NCBI GenBank assembly: GCA_949358305.1
Contig: OX442319.1
Span: forward strand, 4,898,001 to 4,962,000
DNA from: Strigamia acuminata
Taxonomy: Eukaryota; Arthropoda; Chilopoda; Geophilomorpha; Linotaeniidae
Length of the DNA: 64,000 nucleotides
Reading direction: 5' to 3'
Shown: in pieces, positions 8,900 to 22,400 of the stretch
Layout: each line of letters opens with the position of its first letter
Numbering within the stretch: the stretch's first letter is position 1
Made by a program: the position numbers and the translations under genes
The notes under the pieces: generated by a model
Seen by the model: the letters and a program-made list of their open reading frames with translations, nothing else
Databases searched by the model: none
Told to the model about the DNA's origin: nothing

Positions 8900-9298
8900 G
8901 AACGTGGTATATCAATGATGCTTCGAATTCGGTCGGTGTCCAAAGACATGAACGTGAAGGAAAGAGTGAACGAAGCATTGGCTGTACTAGGATACATCAA
9001 TCCGCTTCCTGCCAGAGGTATTCGAATTTTAACGATCGATGGTGGTGGCACACGGTAAGCTTTTTAAACCCTTCACATTGTGTATTTATTCTATTTTTAA
9101 ATACTATTACGCAGGAGTGTGATGGCGTTGGAAATTCTACGCACTTTCGAGCAAATGACAAACCAACCGGTCCATCGTTTATTCGATTTCATATGCGGCG
9201 TCAGCACGGGCGCCATTTTGTCCGTGCTTTTGGGACCGATGAAAGCTTCGATGGACGAGTGCGAGGAATTGGTTTGGAACTGGAAAATTGGTTTTTAA
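8900..9298 (+). pseudogene. PNPLA8-type patatin phospholipase fragment, broken
   Basis: Two exons, 8900-9054 and 9115-9298, with a normal GT-AG intron. They encode the nucleophile half of an iPLA2-gamma (PNPLA8) patatin domain: MMLRIRSVSKDMNVKERVNE, then RGIRILTIDGGGTR at the oxyanion loop, then FDFICGVSTGAI with the GxSxG serine. Three signs point to decay. The glycine after DGGGTR, conserved in the family, is serine here. The frame stops at 9296 inside a region where orthologs continue. A shifted frame then resumes family-like sequence (HAFYDTNAW...ILK, about 9299-9346) with the intervening residues missing. The catalytic aspartate (DGG/DGA motif) and the rest of the domain are not found downstream. 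The retained intron means it arose by DNA duplication, not by retroposition. Confidence 0.65.
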
Positions 9299-9349
9299 TC
9301 ATGCGTTTTACGACACCAATGCGTGGGTTAATATTTTAAAGTAAAGAAA

Positions 9350-10490
9350 ATTATTTTTTTTAATTGTTGAATTATTTTTTTGAAATAAAAGAAGTCATGG
9401 AAATGCTACGAGTCAAAGACACAAATACAGTAAAAGCTGTTTTATCCAGCTAAGTAACCAGGGATTTGTCGCTAAAACAGCTTTTAATGTCACAAAATAA
9501 GTAAGAATAAGTAAGTTAAAATGTATCACATTCAGAATTAAAACCGTGTTTGTTTTTATTGATTCACGAAAACAAAACATTGTTTCATTTTCCTCCCAAC
9601 TACAAGAAAAAAAAGAGGAATGAAAAATCAGGTGGGGATTGTACATTTTTTCCTGCCAAAAAACATTTTCAATTCAAACTGAAGAGAAATGAAGAGAACA
9701 AAGCGAAACTAGTCGATATTAGGAACTGGGACAACTAGTAGTGTAGAAAACGTAGAAAAATATTTCAATCTAGTTGGAATGGTTAATTGAAAATCTCAAC
9801 AAAACCTAACATCTAAAATTAACTTCTCTACATATTTTTAGTGGAATATTGGGAGGATTAAAAAACTTTTCAAGAGAGAAAAAAAAAAATTATTTTCTTC
9901 TCCACATAATCGGAATGACTTGCATTAGTTAAAATCGTTTTTTCAATTATTTCACATTGGAATGTTACAATCAGAAAACACTTTTTTTAAAATTGTAAAA
10001 AAAAGAACAAAAAATCAAATTATTGACCAGCAATTATTAAATAGTGCAAAAAAACAAAGATCCCCATTAAAACAAAGCAAAAAGAAAAATGTCTCTCGAC
10101 CCATTAACATGAAAAATTAAGCAAAAAGCAAGGAAATCGCGTGCATTGATCAAAGTTTCGAGGATCATCCGAACGTGTATGGAAGATCCCGCAAACCACA
10201 ACTTGAACAAACGTAAAAATGGCAGAATTCATCTCCTTGGCAAATATTTTCTACACAGACAATAAACACAATTTCTTCTTCTTGGTTTTTTAAAAAATTA
10301 AAATTAAAAATTAAAAATTAAAATTAAAAACTGGAAAAGTTCACACACGAGTAAAAACACTTGTACACAACGCTCTTCGTCGATTGCATAAATTGAAGAG
10401 AAAAAGAAATGAACAAGTGTGTACTTAGTTTATCATTTTTTAACTTCCACATAAATCTTCTGATTCGAAGAAAAACGAATGAAAAAGTGA
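9350..10490. other. Gene-free A/T-rich stretch; likely 3'UTR of the catenin gene on its right side
   Basis: No coding signal is visible. The part just below 10497 lies downstream of the minus-strand catenin stop codon and is presumably its 3'UTR. On the minus strand, possible AATAAA-type signals occur in the A/T-rich run between 10330 and 10270, and a tandem AAATTAAAAATT tract sits at 10290-10330. Confidence 0.4.
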
Positions 10491-10496
10491 AGGGAA

Positions 10497-13400
10497 TTAG
10501 ACCCACGAGTCGCCTCCCATTTGACTCTCGTGTTCGGCCAAGGCAATCGACTTCCCGTGTGGCGAATTATCGTCATAGTTCCATCCGTCGCCGTGATGAT
10601 TATTGTCGTCGTAGGACCGGTTCTTTTTACGATCACGATTAACTTGTGCGTAGACCGGTTCGCCACTCGGTTTGTTCTAGGAAAGGAAAGTCAAAAATGA
10701 ATCGATTAAGAATTAATAATTCAGTGATAAAGCAAAGACGATGTTGGCGCCTCTAATGTTAAAAATTGCAATGGCAAAGTTAAAATGGAATGTTGATGTG
10801 TACGAGTGGCGGAATGTTAAACCAAAAAATTGATTTTTGGATTAAAAAATTCATTTTTAGATATAAAAATTGATTTTTGGATTAAAAAATTGATTTTTGG
10901 ATTAAAAAATTCATTTTTGGATTAAAAAATTCATTTTTGGACTAAAAAATTGATTTTTGGATTAAAAAATTCATTTTTGGATTAAAAAATTCATTTTTGG
11001 ATTAAAAAATTCATTTTTGGATTAAAAAATTGATTTTTGGATTAAAAAATTGATTTTTGGATTAAAAAATTCATTTTTGGATTAAAAAATTCATTTTTGG
11101 ATTAAAAAATTGATTTTTGGATTAAAAAATTGATTTTTGGATTAAAAAATTGATTTTTGGATTAAAAAATTCATTTTTGGATTAAAAAATTGATTTTTGG
11201 ATTAAAAAATTGATTTTTGAATTAAAAAATTGATTTTTGGATTAAAAAATTGATTTTTGGATTAAAAATTGATTTTTGGATTAAAAAATTGATTTTTGGA
11301 TTAAAAAATTGATTTTTGGATTAAAAAATTGATTTTTGGATTAAAAAATTGATTTTTGGATTAAAAAATTCATTTTTGGATTAAAAAATTCATTTTTGGA
11401 TTAAAAAATTCATTTTTGGACTAAAAAATTGATTTTTGGATTAAAAAATTCATTTTTGGATTAAAAAATTCATTTTTGGATTAAAAAATTGATTTTTGGA
11501 TTAAAAAATTCATTTTTAGATATAAAAATTGATTTTTGGATTAAAAAATTGATTTTTGGATTAAAAAATTCATTTTTGGATTAAAAAATTCATTTTTGGA
11601 TTAAAAAATTCATTTTTGGATTAAAAAATTCATTTTTGGATTAAAAAATTCATTTTTAAATATAAAAATTCATTTTTAAATATAAAAATTCATTTTTAAA
11701 TATAAAAATTGATTTTTGGTTTAAAAAATTCATTTTTGGATATAAAAATTTATTTTTAGATAAAAAAAAATTCATTTTTGGATATAAAAAAATCCATTTT
11801 AGACCGAAAGTCCATTTTAGAGCCAAAGAAAATCCATTTTAGGCCATTAGAGTTCATCTTAAACATAAAAACAACATTCATTTTTAAACTATGAAATTCA
11901 TTTTAATTTTAAACCCAAAAAAAATAATTTTTGAACAAGAAAAATTTATTTTTGGACCAGAAAAATTGATTTTTGAACCGGAAAAATTGATTTTTGAACC
12001 AGAAAATTGATTTTTAGACTGGAAAAAAATTGATTTTTAGACAAAAAAAATTGATTTTTAGACTAAAAAAATTGATTTTTAGACTAAAAAAATTGATTTT
12101 TAGACTAAAAAAATTGATTTTTAGACTAAAAAAATTGATTTTTAGACTAAAAAAATTGATTTTTAGACTAAAAAAAATTGATTTTTAGACTAAAAAAATT
12201 AATTTTTAGATTAAAAACATTAATTTTTAGACTAAAAAATTTGATTTTTAGACCAGAAAAATTTATTTTTAGACTAGAAAAATTGATTTTTGACCAGAAA
12301 AATTTATTTTTGAACCGAAAAAAATAATTTTTGAACCGGAAAAAATAATTTTTAAACCGGAAAAAATAATTTTTGAACCGGAAAAATTGATTTTTGACCA
12401 GAAAAATTGATTTTTGAACTAAAAAATACCAAGAACTTCATTTTTAGATAAACAAAAATCATTACGTATAAATAGCATTATTTTTCCAAGTAACTTCACC
12501 ATTAGCAGTTAGTAGCTGAGCGTAAAACATTTAAACATTAGCGCACCAACAACAACCAAAACGAAGTGCTGTAGTCCAAAGAAAACCGAAAGTACACGGA
12601 GTATATTCTCCACTACAGCACTAAAACTCAACAGTTTAGAAAGGAAAAACCAACCCACCGCTCTGTTAATGTCCTGTCTGAGGCTGAGTGTAAAGATAAA
12701 AAGAGAGGGTTAAAGTCAACAAGAAAGAAAGAAATATCAACACTTGCACAACAATAATTAATTTCTAACTCTAAAACAACTCCAAACACAACGCACACTC
12801 AAAAATCCACCCAAAACAGCTGTTCCTGATTCATGTCCACACCACCATCAATTCATGCAACAATAAACCAAGAGATTAAGTGCCAAAATGCATGCAAGTG
12901 TGGGTTCAGACACGACTTACAGGTGCGGCCGCTGGGAAGACTAGAACGCCGCCTACCGGAGCACGAGCAGACGCCGGGGCAGAAGACGTTTGGCTGGGGT
13001 ACTTCATATCCGACAGGGGAACATCATCCTCCTAAAAATAAAAATAAAATTAAAAATCCACCTTTAGACGGTTTTTAAATGTCATCTTATCTATTTGTCA
13101 TCATTTCACACATCTTTTTACTAATTTTTCTTTATTTTAGACATCTTTTCATTGATTTTTTTTCATTTTAGACATCTTTTTATTGATTTTTTTTCATTTT
13201 AGACATCTTTTTATTGATTTTTCTTTATTTTAGACATCTTTTCATTGATTTTTCTTCATTTTAGACATCTTTTTATTGATTTTTCTTTATTTTAGACATC
13301 TTTTAATAGATTTTTCAATGTTTTGGACATCTTTTGATAGATTTTTCAATGTTTTGGACATCTTTTGATAGATTTTTCAATGTTTTGGACATCTTTTGAT

Positions 13401-16400
13401 AGATTTTTCAATGTTTTGGACATCTAAAATGATGAAAAATCCATCAAGAGACGTCTGAAATGATGAAAAATCCATCAAGAGACGTCTAAAATGATGAAAA
13501 ACCCATCAAGAGACGTCTAAAATGATGAAAAATTCATCAAGAGACGTCTAAAATAATGAAAAATCCATCAAGAGACGTCTAAAATGATGAAAAATCCATC
13601 AAGAGACGTCTAAAACAACAAACTGGTATTTTTTATATTCTGGCCAGTACCGCCAGTACCAATTTGAAAGCAGAACTGCTTTCAAATTTCCCGATTTTCG
13701 GTACCTTAACTCTTTAACCAGTTCCCAGAAAACAAAACCCTAATAGAACGCTGATTAAACGAACGACCAGTTATCCAAACAGGATTTACTAATTTTTTAA
13801 TGTCAAATCAGTTCTCTGAACAACCACATCTGCCGGTTAGTCGTCGTTCTATTCCAACATGAAAAAAAAGAAATTTGTCTTAGCCTGACCCTAGCGTAGA
13901 CCCTCGTTTCGGGACTTCTATTGGGTCCCGCATTCAACTCTTTGCTTCTTTGCAGCGTGCGGTCCTCGTACTTGGTTCCCCCTTGCGTCGAGATGGGTCG
14001 GTTCAAGGTGCTATTAATGTTGCTGGGGCTCGTGCTTCGCGCCGCCATGGTACGCGTGATGAAATTGGTTTCGCGCCATCCCTGTTTCTTGTACGCTTCT
14101 CTCAGCTCTTGATGTTGCCATAGGTTGTACAACACCTGAGATGCGAATTTGACCACTTTTCCCGAAAACCGACCCCGTTGGCGCGTGATGTACATGAGGC
14201 GATCCACGCCGCCCGTCTCGAGCAAGGAGCGCGCGAACTCGGCGTTCTTTCGAATCACCTCGTTGAGCGTGGCCAGGACGGCGGCCACGGTCTCGTCCGA
14301 GGTTCCCGTGTCGTGTTGTTGCGTTTCGCTCGGCAGTTTTTGAACCAAGTCGCGCATGGCGTATTTGCCGATTAATTCCTTGTTGCGTTGATCGAGGGCT
14401 AGGTTTCTTAGGGCCGTTGCCACTGCGCAGACGACGCGGTCCACTTCCATTCGTAACAATTCGACTAATATGGGAAGACCTTTCTCCTTACGGACTGCAG
14501 CACGAATGTCTATTGATGGCTACAATTAAAGAAACAAAGTGATTTCATTATGTATAGTAGTTATGTAAATTATTATAACGTGAAAGAATTGAATTTTCAA
14601 ACAAAAGATGCTATTTTATGCACTAAAATTGTATTTTTAGACAAAAAAGTGCAATTGATGCACTAAAATTATATTTTTAGACTAATAATATGGAATTTTA
14701 GACTAAAAAAATGCAATTTTAGACTAAAAAAAGCAATTTTAGACAAAAAAAAGCAATTTTATACAAAAAAAAAGCAATTTAAGACAAAAAAAAAGCAATT
14801 TTAGACAACAAAAAGCAATTTTAGACAAAAAAAAGCAATTAAAGACAAAAAAAAAGCAATTTTTAAACAAAAAAAAGCAAATTTAAGACAAAAAAAAGCA
14901 ATTTTAGACAACAAAAAGCAATTTTAGACTTAAAAAAGCAATTTGAGACAAAAAAAAAAGCAATTTTAGACTTAAAAAAAAGCAATTTTGGACTAAAAAA
15001 AGCAATTTTAGACAACAAAAAAGCAATTTTAGAAAAAAAAAGCAATTTTAGACAAAAAAAAAGCAATTTTAGACTTAAAAAAATGCAATTTTAGACTAAA
15101 AAAATGCAATTTTAGACTAAAAAAATGCAATTTTAGACTAAAAAAATGCAATTTTAGACTAAAAAAATGCAATTTTAGACTAAAAAAATGCAATTTTAGA
15201 CTAAAAAAAAAAATGCAATTTTAGACGAAAAAACGCAATTTTAAGCACTAAAATTATATTTTTAGACAAATTATTGTCATTTTATGCACTAAAATTCAAT
15301 TTACATATACAAAATTTTAATTTTAAGCACTGAAATTATATTTTTAAACAAAAAAATTTAATTTTATGCACTAAAATTATATTTTTAGACAAATCAAAGT
15401 CATTTTAAGCACTAAAATTATATTTTTAGACAAATCGATCCAACTTAACTCCCAAAAATATTATTTTTCCTCGAAAACATTTATAAACAAAAAATATAAA
15501 ATTTCACACCCAAAAATATTATTTTTCCTCGAAAACATTTATAAACAAAAAATATAAAATTTCACACCCAAAAATAATATTTTCAGACGCGCAGAACCAT
15601 TCTTTTCGCGCAGTCACTCGCACCACAAAACCAAAACCAACATCCCCCGCCCCTCCGTCGCACCAGCCTCAATAAAACAAACAAACACGCAGCAATAGAT
15701 TACAAACCTGCCAGTAACACGCAGCCAAATTCTGTATGGCTCCCGCAGCGGCCTCTAAAGTTTCTGGATTTGAGCAATCGGAAAGCAGAGCAAGATACGG
15801 TTGCACCACTTCTGGTTGCCACAGCAACTCCATTCCCTTGACTGGCTCGGTGCGGGGTCTGGGACTCGCTCTGCAATTAAAAGGGGTAAACAAAACGCGG
15901 CGTCCAATAAAGCTCAAAATGAATACCCAGCGGTAGTCGCGGTTGCAGGTTCCTTCCGTTGTTTATCGACTGCCTGACCTTCCTTTTTCTTCTTACTCGC
16001 GCCGAAACAACCGAGATTATCACCTGCCAGGTCAATAGTGCGCGAAACAAAAAGGAAAGGGAAAAAGTTCCACGTAAATTATTTTTTGGGAGGTTTTGGT
16101 TGTTGGTTTACCTTTGTTGGGGGCAGCGGCGCGACTCTGCGCTTGGGGCACGTGTCGATCGTAATTGGAATCCTCAACCTCCTGGCACCGATACGACAAA
16201 TTACGTAAAACGCACACGCAGTTTTCCACCGATTTGTTGTCGATGTCATTCTTTCCGATTGCAGCACGAACGAGATGAAGAAGGGCGTCTACAAGACCGT
16301 CACATTCGCGTAACTTTTTCCTTGAATATTCACCCGCCGAACTAGTATTCCTGCGAGGGGAATGGGAGTTTAGAAAATATGAGGGGTTGTAATAGGGGGA

Positions 16401-19400
16401 AGGAATTCGCAACGTTTGATCAAAAATTTGACAAAAATTAGCCAAAAAATTTCAAAAAGATTCATGAAAATTAATATGAATCTTCAGAAAAAAATGACTG
16501 ATAAATTTGTTATTTTTTTTATGAAAGTTTTCATTTCGAGGCAAAGTTTTTTATTTATTGACCAATTTTCGACCAATTTTCGTCATTTTTTTCGATTCTT
16601 GACAAACTTTTTTCATTTCTTGACCAACTTCTGTCATTTTTTGACCAATTTTGTCATTTTTTGACCAATTTTGTCATTTTTTGACCAATTTTTATCATTT
16701 TATGACCAATTTTTATCATTTTTTGACCATTTTTGTCTTTTTCTTCTTCTAATTGTCGTCATTTTGACCAACTTTTGTCATGTTATGACCAATTTTGTCA
16801 ATTTTTTGACCAATTTTTGTCATTTTTTGACCAATTTTTGTCATTTTTTGACCAATTTTTGTCATTTTTTGACCAATTTTGTCAATTTTTTGACCAATTT
16901 TTGTCATTTTTTGACCAATTTGGTTTTTATTGACTAAAATTTCCCAAAACTGGACAAACTTTAAACGTGACATAATGGAGGGAAAAAGGAAACGTGACGT
17001 AATGTGACCATCTCCGAGCATGCAAACCTCAAAACTCCACTCGCGTTTCTGAAAACGGTTGACCAATAAATCTCGCTGGGTCGATTTTCTCCCGTGTCCA
17101 TGTTCCTGTTCCAACCGGAATGGGGAATGACAACGCTGTTTGTGATGACGGTGAGTCCGTCTTCAATAATCGATTTTTTCAAGTCCTAAAAAAAAAAAAA
17201 ATCCATTTAAAAAAAATAAAAAACATCTTCATTCAACGACCCACCTCGCACGACGACAAGTTCCACAGAACGCCAGTGACAAGCTCGCGAACTTCATTAT
17301 CGGGGGTTTTACGTAAAAGTCTCACCAAGGCGGGGATGCCACCGGCGTTCTTAATAGCCCGCTTGTTCTCGTCGTTCTGACGACCGTAAGACAGATTGCG
17401 CAGCGCACCGCACGCATTGCGATGCACTTCGGGGATTTCGTGATTGAGAAGCGCCACCAACGGCGGAATTCCGCCCAAACTTCTCGACTTTTGCTTCATA
17501 TTATCGTCCATGTAGCACAGGTGTTGCAAGTAAGCAGCTGCGTTCGCTCGTACCACGTTGTTCGGATGACCGAGAAATTCGATTACCTCGTTTAAATCTG
17601 GATCTCGCCATCGCACCTCTAAATAATCAATATTTTATAATAACAAACAAATCCAAATCCAAATCCAAACAAACTTTCAATCACACACTCTTTTGCCATT
17701 CATCAAATTCAAATCAAATCTTTAGTGCAACTCAAACAAATCAAATCAAATCAAATCAAATCAAATCAAATAATGCAAAAAGCGGTGCGTGTTTCGAGCT
17801 TGGTCCGACTAACTGACCCCTGTTATTGTCATCATCTACAGAAAGGGATCTACGAGCAGCGGGGTATTCATCGTGCAGGTGCAAGGGTGCTCTTTCCTCG
17901 ATCGGTGTGTTCATGTCGTCGAATACGGCGCGTGGTGCGTTCCCGTAATGCGGCGGAGGAGAGTTATCGGCGTAACATGGCTGCCTATCTAAATAACCAG
18001 CAGAGTCTACAAAAAAGCAGTGAGCTAACTGTTAAAAAAAGCAAAACAAAAAAAACAAAAAAAGAGAGAGAAAAACAACCACTCTTCCAATTATTCATCT
18101 ATTACCGTATTACCCAGCTTTAAGCCGCATGCCGTATAATGCGAGTTTTATCGGCGTGCCGATAAACCCCGTTTTTATCGTCAGCCAAAACATGAAAATC
18201 CTTTTTAGATGTCCAAAATGTAGGAAATTGGCCTAAATTTCTATCAATTTACCCAGATTTTACTAATTACCATATTCTACCAAATAAGAGCCGCGGCTCT
18301 TAATCGAGGGCGGCCCCTATTCCAATTGTTTACCAATTTTGATTGGAATTTCAATTTTTTCATTGAATTTTCACATTTTTCCATTGAAAATTTACTTTTT
18401 TCCATTAAAATTTCACTTTTTTCAATTAAAATTTCACTTTTTTCAATCGAAATTTCACTTTTTTCAATTAAAATTTCACTTTTTTCAATTGAAATTTCAC
18501 TTTTTTCAATTGAAATTTCACTTTTTTCAATTGAAATTTCACTTTTTTCAATTGAAATTTCACTTTTTTCAATTGAAATTTCACTTTTTTCAATTGAAAT
18601 TTCACTTTTTTCAATTGAAATTTCACTTTTCTCAATTGAAATTTCACTTTTTCCATTAGAATTTTATTTTTCCGTAAAACTTTAATTTTTTCCATTGAAA
18701 TTTCACTGTTTTTTTTTTTAAATTTTCTATCTAAATTAAGAAAACTCAAATTTCAGGTCAAAATTCCGACACAATTATTCATCCGAGTTCTTTTAAATAA
18801 AGAAACAAAAAACCAGCTTTTTCATTTGTACCGACATTCCAAAAACCTGTTAAACCCATGTCCAACGGCACGCCGCTTAAAGTGAGGTAATACTGGTAAT
18901 TAACTAACCGAATCGATCGCTACCCGCACCGGGGCTGGGAGTAGCCCTGAAATGATCGGAATGTTCGGGCGGTGGCGGTCGAGGCGGCATGACGGTGGAA
19001 TCCAGCTCCTCGTAACCAGACGTTTGATACGGTGGCGGATGATGATTGTACTCCATTCCCGGAGGAGCCTGCGGCATGGCCCGCTGAGGTGGAGGCGATT
19101 CGGAGCCCTCCGACGTCGGGCTAGGAGAAGTTGGCAGTCGATCGGGCGCATCGTCGTTGCCCCGGCTGACCGGGTAGTTGCCGTAAGTGGGATAAATGGG
19201 TTCCTGCCTGGCGTAAGCGGGATAATCGGCCGGATGTGCCGATGTGCGGCCGTAGGGATCGTATTCCGGATATGCGCCGCGATGCGGTGATGCTGCCGGA
19301 TATCGTTCGTAGTTGCGCCTGGAACCGGTTTCGCTGCCCGGGCTGTGCGGTCGTAGTGGATAGGCTACGTATTCTTGACCTGCCACTTCTTGGCCGCTCG

Positions 19401-22400
19401 GACTGACAGCTCGACCTAACCAAAAAAAAATTAGACTCTGTTTCTATTTTTTCTGCTGCAGAAAACACCGCAAACCAATCAGATCACTATACTCTTGTTC
19501 GACTCAAGAGTGTACCCTTCTCCCATTGGCCGCCGTATCACTGGTGTAGTGATCCAAAAATGTAGTAATAATAATAATAGAAATAAGAACTACTTCTCCT
19601 AGTGGTAGTAATACCATACATTCTTTACTCTATGATAATACAGACTGGAGTTAGGAGTAATGCGGCTCGGCCAATGGGAGAAGGGTACACTCTTGAGTAT
19701 AGACCCCGGATTTTTATGCAAAATAAAATTTGTTTTATGGGCATAAAATATGCACCAAAAGTCCATTTTATGCAAAATAGAAATAAAAATATTCAAAATA
19801 AAAAAATTTATTCGAGTGACCTCAGGTGTTAAATAACAACTTAATGCCATTTCAAAGTCTTCTTGATATAAATGAATTATAATTAGTAACACCCGGCTTC
19901 ATTCAGACACTGGGCCTGTTTTAACGCTCGGCAGTCATCGGCAATCTAAGGAATTGGCGCCGGCCCCGATTAAGCGCCGGGTGCCCCAAAAATCGCCAAT
20001 TTTTTGCAAAAAAATCCGCGAATTTTTGGTTATGCGCCGGGCCCGAATAAACGCCGAGCTTCAAATTGGAGCTGGGCGGGTCGGCTCAAAAAACTATTAA
20101 ACGCCCGGGCGTTTAAATGTAATTACAATTCATTTTTTTCTATTTTTTTATTTGTTTATTTCTTAAAACTTTTTCCAGACACCAATTTAGTGACTTCCCC
20201 TCGTGTCTGTTTTTGGCGAAGTCCTCAGTTTTCCTAATGCTAGCATAAGTACACGATACGTTACGTACATGTTACATATCGTTAAAAAAAGACACAAATT
20301 TATGCATTTACTTCTCATTTTCGAAAAATATGCATTTATAGCCAATTTCGGCTTCTTAATGAATAAAAATAATTCCTACGCATTTATGCGTTTATCCTAA
20401 CCCTACAGATCACTTTCTGCCGAGTGACGTCATCCGACGTCGTGGTTGGATTCAATAATTACCGGAGTCGTACGTTCCGTAATCACTTCTAGGCGGGTCG
20501 TGCATGGGGTTGTACGTGTAAGGTGCATAGTCGGCCGGAGGTGGAGGAATTACGCCACCATAAGGGTAATTAACAGGTTGTCCGTCCGGTCCGATATGCC
20601 TCACTTCACGTTCCCTGATCAGTTTGGTCACAGTGTGGACTTCCTGCATGCTGTGTCGAGCAGTCGTTCTGCTGATGAGTTGCGGATGTCCATCGGTCCC
20701 ACTGTGCACCGACGAGTTGGGGGATGGGTCGTCTCGCGGATGTCCCCCGTTGGCGGCCGGCGGCTGATGGTAGCCGGGTGTGGGTGGGTACGGAGCGTCC
20801 CTCTCTTCATCTGCGTTACTGTAATACGTGGAAGAGTAGGGACTAGTAGTCCGAGAAATAGATTAGTATAGAAAATAAAAATTAAAAAAAAAATAAATAT
20901 ATATAAATAAAAACAGAACAAACTTCTGTTTAGACTTGAATAGAGGCCTTTTTCCTTTCAAAGTTTCTCATCGCTGAATGTACAATTCTGCCCTTTATGA
21001 TATTTCTCATTAGACAACTTCCTCTTCAAACATAATTTATACCTAAACGCTTTCACACATTCTTTTTCCCTTCTTTAAAAACCTCCCATCAACATGAATG
21101 GCGATTATTTTCACAGGAAATCACACAGTAACATCAAAACAATGGATGGATGAATCATCATCATACGCTTCACACATCACTTACTGTCTATGACATAGCT
21201 CCCGGTTGGTTCGGTTTAATATGGAAAATGAAACCCAAATAAAATCAATCTGAATTTCTTTCTTCGTTCAAACCAAACTGGAGGTCCCCCTTAGGCAATT
21301 GAAATCTTGGGGCCCTCTCACAAATTATCTCCTAATTTTACCAACCAACCGTCATAACATTTGGGAACGTTGATTGCACCATTTTTTCATCAGCTTTGAA
21401 ATCTTGTGATGTGAAATACTTAAAATGAACCATTTCATCTGCAAACTCCAACTCGATGTCCTCCGGATAATTCTCGCTAAATCTCGTTATTAAATATTTA
21501 AAGTGGCTACGTTCATGTCCGACATTAACGTACTAGAGAGTTTGCGGGTTACATTTTTCCCTTACAGTTAAACACTATACGGTATAAAAATAGTGTAAGG
21601 GAAAAATGATAAATTAAGTTTTTGCGGGCTGCACTTTTCCCTTATCACTACACTATTTCAGCCAACTTCTGACAGTTAGTAATTTTGGGCCTAAAAATTT
21701 AATTTGGGGGCGTAAATGTGCAAATTTCCGCATAAAATTCCATTATTATGCCTATAAAGTATGGTTTTGGGCCTAAAATTCAACTTCGGGCTTCACTTAT
21801 CATTCAATCTACATACCTATGACTGTGATGTGTTTGATCGGGACAACAAAATAATCGCCATTTGCAATGGGCGGAGCTAACAATATAGTGTTCTCAATTC
21901 TGATTGGCTGCGCTATATGTTAATTTAGTGTTGAAAACGATACACTAAAGATTTTTCCCTTACGATATGGCACTAAAATAGTGTAACGTAGAGAAAAATA
22001 ATAATAGAACCTCGAAAACATCGTTTTGAGGAAACAAACCAACATCTATAGATCTCAACCAATCACAGCGCGTCATTAAACTAATACGTTCACGTCGGAC
22101 ATCAACATAGCCACTTCATATTAAATATTATTTTGATCCGTTGTCGTGGGGCCCATAGAGGAATACATACTCCGTCTATTTGGTAAATCCAACACTGTAT
22201 AAAATGCTGTCCGACGTGCCTACTGAAACCAATCTGAACAATATGTAAAAGCAAACTAAATTTAAAACTGGCAACTATCACTCTTGGATTTTAAAAATAA
22301 ATATTTCCCAAGTACAAAAAAAAGAAATGAAAAAAATTGGCATATAAACAGCGAGATATGAATAAACCGTGAAAGGAAAGCGGCCAACAACCAAACCCTT

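Noticed and set aside
10815-12440. CRISPR-like array
   Set aside because: Pure tandem repeats without unique spacers in an intron of an animal gene.
16671-16937. Open frames of repeated FDQFLSF residues
   Set aside because: They lie wholly in the 21-base array, whose length keeps frames open; the same is true of 18326-18749, 24845-25350, 14863-15066 and 62698-63034.
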